Source of the DNA: Actinomadura violacea | Lineage (GTDB): Bacteria > Actinomycetota > Actinomycetes > Streptosporangiales > Streptosporangiaceae | DNA: 64,000 nt | Direction: 5' to 3' | Assembly (NCBI RefSeq): GCF_017573465.1 | Contig: NZ_JAGEPF010000011.1 | Span: 124,001 to 188,000 of the forward strand | In this document: positions 60,536 through 64,000 of the stretch, in pieces | Layout of the letters: the number at the start of each line of letters is the position of its first letter | Position numbering within the stretch: position 1 is the first letter of the stretch | The notes under the pieces: model-generated | Databases searched by the model: none | Told to the model about the DNA's origin: nothing | What the model saw: the letters and a program-made list of their open reading frames with translations, nothing else | Program-made: the position numbers and the translations under genes

Positions 60536-60673
60536 CGGGCAGGCACGCGGAGCGAGTGCAGCGAGCGCAGCGGGCCTGCCCGCCGACGGACGAGGCGTTT
60601 CACGCGGAGCGCCAGCGGAGCGGGAAACGCCTCGTCCGTCGCAACGGGGGTTCCAGGGGGTCGCCCCCCTGGG
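60536..60673 (+). repeat. 138-bp multi-hairpin repeat, copy C, abutting the hemolysin-like gene
   Basis: Same family as 49042-49180 and 49187-49325. The head stem CGGGCAGGC/GCCTGCCCG is perfect here. The 22-bp stem pairs 60584-60605 with 60620-60641 with one mismatch. The CCAGGGGG/CCCCCTGG hairpin ends directly at the stop codon of the minus-strand hemolysin-like gene, as copy B does at leuA. Confidence 0.9.
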
Positions 60674-61960
60674 TCAAGACAGCCGGTGGACCAGGACCGT
60701 GCCTACGCGGTTGCGGCGGCCGGCGATCGTCTCGGCTTTGAGGGACAGGACGGGGGCCTCGCCGTCGGGGGGGCCGACCTCGGCGGTGGAGCCCTCGATG
60801 GGGACGCGGCCGAGGGCGTGGGCGAGCAGGCCGCCGACGGTCTCGACCTCCTCGGCGTCGAGTTCGACGTCGAACAGTTCGGCGAGGTCCTCGACGGGCA
60901 GGCGGGCAGTGACCCGGGCGGCGCCGTCGTCGAGCCAGGTCACCGGCGGGGTCTCCCGGTCGTACTCGTCGGTGATCTCGCCGACGATCTCCTCGAGGAT
61001 GTCCTCGATGGTGACGAGGCCGGCGGTGCCGCCGTACTCGTCGATGACGACGGCGAGGTGGATCTGCCGGGCCTGCATCTCGCGCAGGAGCTCGTCGATC
61101 GGTTTGCTGTCGGGGACGTAGGTGGCGTCGCGCATGACGGAGCCGACCGTCTCGACGGTCTCGCGGCCGGGGTTCTCCTGGCTGCGGCGGACGACGTCCT
61201 TGAGGTAGGCGATGCCGACGACGTCGTCCTCGTTCTCGCCGACGACGGGGATGCGGGAGAAGCCGCTGCGCAGCGCGAGCGACATCGCCTGCCGGAGCGT
61301 CTTGCCGCGTTCGATGAACACGATGTCGGTGCGCGGCACCATCACCTCGCGGACGAGGGTGTCGCCGAGCTCGAACACCGAGTGGATCATCTGCCGCTCG
61401 TCGGGTTCGATGAGGCTGCGCTGCTCGGCGAGGTCGACGAGGTCGCGCAGTTCGGCCTCGGACGCGAACGGGCCCTCGCGGAACCCGCGGCCGGGGGTGA
61501 GGGCGTTGCCGAGCGCGATCAGCAGCCGGGGCAGCGGCCCGAGCACCCGGGTGACGGGGTGGATCACCGCGGCGCCGGCGAGCGCGATCCGGCCGGCGTG
61601 CTGGATGCCGAGCGTGCGGGGGCCGACCCCGATCACGACGTAGCTGACCACGATCATGATCGCGGCGGCGACGACGTAGGCGCGCCACGTCTCGTCCAGC
61701 CAGGAGATGCACAGGTCAGCGACGATGACGGTGGCGACGAGCTCGCAGCCGATCCGCAGCAGCAGGACCATGTTGACGTAGCGGGCGGGGTCGGCGACGA
61801 CCTCGGCGAGCTTGCCGGCGCCGCGCCGGTTCTCCCGGACGAGTTCCTCGACGGTGACCCGCGAGACGCGGGCGAGCGCGGTCTCGGCGCCGGCCAGCAG
61901 GCCCGCCATCAGGACCAGGCCCACCGCCAGGGCGGACAGCCACCCCTGCGCGGTGCTCAT
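60674..61960 (-). CDS. Hemolysin/CorC-like membrane protein (CNNM and CBS domains)
   Basis: A 428-residue protein: a CNNM/DUF21 membrane domain (1 to about 180, GWLSALAVGLVLMAGLLAGA start), two CBS domains (MVPRTDIVFIERGKTLRQAM, then VPDSKPIDELLREMQARQIH), EYGGTAGLVTIEDILEEIVG and a C-terminal CorC_HlyC transporter-associated domain. Homologues affect magnesium or cobalt efflux. The start codon overlaps the ybeY stop (ATGA), giving a phoH-ybeY-hemolysin operon. Confidence 0.92.
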   Translation of the reverse strand: MSTAQGWLSALAVGLVLMAGLLAGAETALARVSRVTVEELVRENRRGAGKLAEVVADPARYVNMVLLLRIGCELVATVIVADLCISWLDETWRAYVVAAAIMIVVSYVVIGVGPRTLGIQHAGRIALAGAAVIHPVTRVLGPLPRLLIALGNALTPGRGFREGPFASEAELRDLVDLAEQRSLIEPDERQMIHSVFELGDTLVREVMVPRTDIVFIERGKTLRQAMSLALRSGFSRIPVVGENEDDVVGIAYLKDVVRRSQENPGRETVETVGSVMRDATYVPDSKPIDELLREMQARQIHLAVVIDEYGGTAGLVTIEDILEEIVGEITDEYDRETPPVTWLDDGAARVTARLPVEDLAELFDVELDAEEVETVGGLLAHALGRVPIEGSTAEVGPPDGEAPVLSLKAETIAGRRNRVGTVLVHRLS

Positions 61961-62436
61961 CGGCGGCCGCGTTCCTCCCGCCAGGAGGCGAGCAGCCCGG
62001 CCTGCAGGCCGAACATCTCCTTGTGCTCCTCGGGTTCGGCGTGGTCGTAGCCGAGCAGGTGCAGGATGCCGTGCGCGGTCAGCAGCTCCAGCTCCTCGCG
62101 CGTGCCGTGCCCCGCCTCCTTGGCCTGCTTCTCGGCGACCGACGGGCACAGCACGACGTCGCCGAGCAGGCCGGGGTCGGTCTCGCCGTCCTCGTCGGCA
62201 CCGCCGGACATGTGGCCGGGGCGCAGCTCGTCCATGGGGAACGACAGCACGTCGGTCGGGCCGGGCTCGTCCATCCACTTCTCGTGCAGCTCGGTCATCG
62301 CGGCCTCGTCGACGAGCAGGATCGACAGCTCGGCGAGGGGGTGCACGCGCATCCCGTCCAGGACGTGCCGGGCGAGGGCGGCGATGCCCTTCTCGTCGAC
62401 CTCGGCGCCCGACTCGTTCAGCACCTCGATGCTCAC
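61957..62436 (-). CDS. ybeY: Endoribonuclease YbeY
   Basis: A 159-residue zinc-dependent RNase needed for 16S rRNA 3' maturation and ribosome quality control. The zinc motif is HGILHLLGYDHAEPEEH, and DVLSFPMDE is the conserved middle block. The insertion RPGHMSGGADEDGETDPGLL is longer than in most members. GTG 62436 overlaps the phoH stop, and its own stop overlaps the hemolysin-like gene start. Confidence 0.95.
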   Translation of the reverse strand: MSIEVLNESGAEVDEKGIAALARHVLDGMRVHPLAELSILLVDEAAMTELHEKWMDEPGPTDVLSFPMDELRPGHMSGGADEDGETDPGLLGDVVLCPSVAEKQAKEAGHGTREELELLTAHGILHLLGYDHAEPEEHKEMFGLQAGLLASWREERGRR

Positions 62437-63506
62437 TGCCGCCCCCGCTTGCGCGGCGCGCCGCGGCCGCCCTGCTTGAACTCCGGCACCCGCGTCTCGT
62501 CGTAGCGGTTGTAGGCGTCGACGATGTCGGTCACCAGCTTGTGCCGGACGACGTCGCGGCTGTCGAGCCGGGAGAAGTGGATGTCCTCGACGCCCTCCAG
62601 GATGTCCTGGACGACGCGCAGCCCGCTGAGCTGCCCGTTCGGCAGGTCGACCTGGGTGACGTCGCCGGTGACGACGACCTTGGACCCGAAGCCGAGCCGG
62701 GTGAGGAACATCTTCATCTGCTCGGGCGAGGTGTTCTGCGCCTCGTCGAGGATGATGAACGAGTCGTTCAGGGTGCGGCCGCGCATGTAGGCGAGGGGGG
62801 CGACCTCGATGGTGCCGGCGGCCATCAGCCGCGGGATCGAGTCGGGGTCGACCATGTCGTGCAGCGCGTCGTACAGCGGCCGCAGGTACGGGTCGATCTT
62901 CTCGTAGAGCGTGCCGGGCAGGAAGCCGAGCCGCTCGCCCGCCTCGACGGCCGGGCGGGTCAGGATGATCCGGTTGACCTTCTTGTCCTGCAGCGCGCGG
63001 ACGGCCTTGGCCATCGCCAGGTAGGTCTTGCCGGTGCCGGCGGGGCCGATGCCGAACACGATCGTGTGCTTGTCGATCGCGTCGACGTAGCGGCGCTGGT
63101 TCAGCGTCTTCGGGCGGATGGTGCGGCCCCGGCTGGACAGCACGTCCAGGGTGAGGACCTCGGCCGGGCGCTCGCCGCCCTCGCCGCGCAGCATCGCGAG
63201 GCTGCGCTCCACCGCGTCGGGGGTGAGCTGGGTGCCGTTCTTGAGCAGCTCCAGCATCTCGGTGAACAGGCGGGACGCGAGCTCGGTCTCGCCGTCCGGG
63301 CCGGTCACCGTGATCTCGTTGCCGCGCACGTGCACGTCGACCGCGCTGCCGAACGCGCGCTCGACCGCGTGCAGCAGCTCGTCCCGGGAGCCGAGCAGGC
63401 TCACCATCGAATGGTCGTCCGGCACCACGATCTTGATCTGGGAGCGCGCGCCCGCAGAGTCGTCGCGCCCTGGGCGAGGTGACCTCGCGTGAGTTGATTC
63501 GACCAT
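62433..63506 (-). CDS. phoH: PhoH-family ATPase
   Basis: A 357-residue PhoH/YbeZ protein, a putative RNA helicase-like ATPase acting with YbeY. A KH-like N-terminal part (about 22-110) is followed by Walker A GIGPAGTGKTYLAMAKAVRA (about residue 150) and Walker B SFIILDEAQN. TRLGFGSKVVVTGDVTQVDL is the family signature. No clear ribosome site precedes ATG 63506, and a TACCAT -10-like box lies about 70 bp upstream. Residues 1-20 are poorly conserved, so the true start may be slightly inside. Confidence 0.93.
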   Translation of the reverse strand: MVESTHARSPRPGRDDSAGARSQIKIVVPDDHSMVSLLGSRDELLHAVERAFGSAVDVHVRGNEITVTGPDGETELASRLFTEMLELLKNGTQLTPDAVERSLAMLRGEGGERPAEVLTLDVLSSRGRTIRPKTLNQRRYVDAIDKHTIVFGIGPAGTGKTYLAMAKAVRALQDKKVNRIILTRPAVEAGERLGFLPGTLYEKIDPYLRPLYDALHDMVDPDSIPRLMAAGTIEVAPLAYMRGRTLNDSFIILDEAQNTSPEQMKMFLTRLGFGSKVVVTGDVTQVDLPNGQLSGLRVVQDILEGVEDIHFSRLDSRDVVRHKLVTDIVDAYNRYDETRVPEFKQGGRGAPRKRGRQ

Positions 63507-63660
63507 CAGCCGGGCCTTGCGGCCTCTCCGACCTGCCTTCTGTTCGCTCCGGGTGTCCAGGGTTGCGTTTCCATGGTACTGGGCGGGTCCGGCGGAACGC
63601 CGCCGCTTTTCCCGCGCCCCGCGGGGCGCCCTGGCGGCCGGTGGGGCGGCCGGTGGGGGG

Positions 63661-64000
63661 TCAGCCGGGCGGCCAGTTCAGGCCACGGCCGCCGAGCACG
63701 TGCGCGTGCACGTGGAACACGGTCTGGCCGGCCTGCGCGCCGGTGTTGAAGACGATCCGGTAGCCGGTGCCGTCGATGCCCTCGTCCACCGCGACCCGGT
63801 GCGCCTCGCCCAGCACCTCGGCCAGCAGCGGCGGGTCGGCGGCGGCCAGCTCGGCGGCGGTCGGGTGGTGGTCCTTGGGGATGACCAGCACGTGCGTGGG
63901 CGCCTGCGGGTTGATGTCGCGGAACGCCAGCACGCGCGCGGAGTCCCGGACGACCTTGGCGGGCACGTCCCCCGAAATGATCTTGCAGAACAGGCAGTCG
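63661..64000 (-). CDS. HIT-family protein (HinT-like; 5' end beyond window)
   Basis: The C-terminal 113 or so residues of a histidine-triad nucleotide hydrolase. DCLFCKIISGDVPAK at the window edge carries the zinc Cys pair typical of bacterial HinT, then AFRDINPQAPTHVLVIPKDH, GYRIVFNTGAQAGQTVFHVH and the triad HVHAHVLGG. It cleaves nucleoside phosphoramidates. The frame runs off the right edge, so the start is not visible. The 154 bp between it and phoH shows no gene. Confidence 0.92.
   Translation of the reverse strand, partial: DCLFCKIISGDVPAKVVRDSARVLAFRDINPQAPTHVLVIPKDHHPTAAELAAADPPLLAEVLGEAHRVAVDEGIDGTGYRIVFNTGAQAGQTVFHVHAHVLGGRGLNWPPG

Overview
The window is 64 kb of a high-GC, gene-dense actinomycete chromosome. 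Very high third-position GC, an F420-type LLM oxidoreductase, a SARP/AfsR-type regulator, pyruvate phosphate dikinase, DUF1906 and septum-formation proteins, and many leaderless genes point to a Streptosporangiales-like organism. Thermomonosporaceae such as Actinomadura is my best guess, but that is inference only. No plasmid, prophage, CRISPR array, rRNA or convincing tRNA is visible.

Layout. 1-4744: tail of a sugar-type ABC ATPase, a MocR regulator divergent from a TIGR03086 protein, a small unknown protein, a MerR regulator and an alpha/beta hydrolase. 4813-7248: a DUF222/HNH endonuclease gene bracketed by two identical 204-bp inverted repeats, the most mobile-looking part of the window. 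7477-13221: histidine phosphatase; an LLM oxidoreductase whose promoter carries the same MerR operator as the merR gene; an AhpD-like protein with an ECF41-type promoter; a PEP-mutase-like lyase; the ECF41 sigma factor itself; GtrA; and an MFS transporter. 13293-23727: ferredoxin reductase, dGTPase, YdcF-like protein, PPDK, GH15 glycosidase (PPDK and GH15 diverge from a DasR-like operator) and 5'-nucleotidase. 23889-26532: three overlapping septum-formation-like genes. 26577-33878: SecD-SecF fusion, small secreted proteins, glycyl-tRNA synthetase and a DUF1906 protein. 33907-37250: a small membrane protein and a Zur-controlled zinc operon (znuA-znuC-znuB-zur). 37503-42769: secreted M4 protease, OsmC, uppS-recO, and a protealysin-like M4 protease with a likely emfourin inhibitor. 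42880-48923: a maltose-type ABC operon with a GH13 glucosidase and a LacI regulator. 49042-54474: two hairpin repeats, leuA with a Leu-rich leader peptide, a DDAH pair, a membrane protein and era. 54555-60045: SARP-AAA regulator and MMPL transporter. 60155-64000: CDA-like protein, hemolysin/CorC-like protein, ybeY, phoH and a HIT protein.

How the parts work together. The segments phoH-ybeY-hemolysin-CDA-era, leuA, recO-uppS and zur-glyS form a housekeeping neighbourhood common in actinomycetes. It is interrupted here by the MMPL/SARP pair and by the sugar ABC/M4 block. Translational coupling (ATGA or GTGA overlaps) marks the operons recO-uppS, phoH-ybeY-hemolysin, znuA-C-B-zur and the septum-protein trio. 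At least thirteen genes look leaderless, with an ANNNT -10 box ending 6-7 nt before the start codon, and this was used to choose several starts. The best candidates for new biology are the HNH cassette with perfect inverted arms, a 139-bp multi-hairpin repeat family whose stems differ in sequence but stay paired, and several self-contained regulator-target pairs (MerR-LLM, ECF41-AhpD, protease-emfourin).
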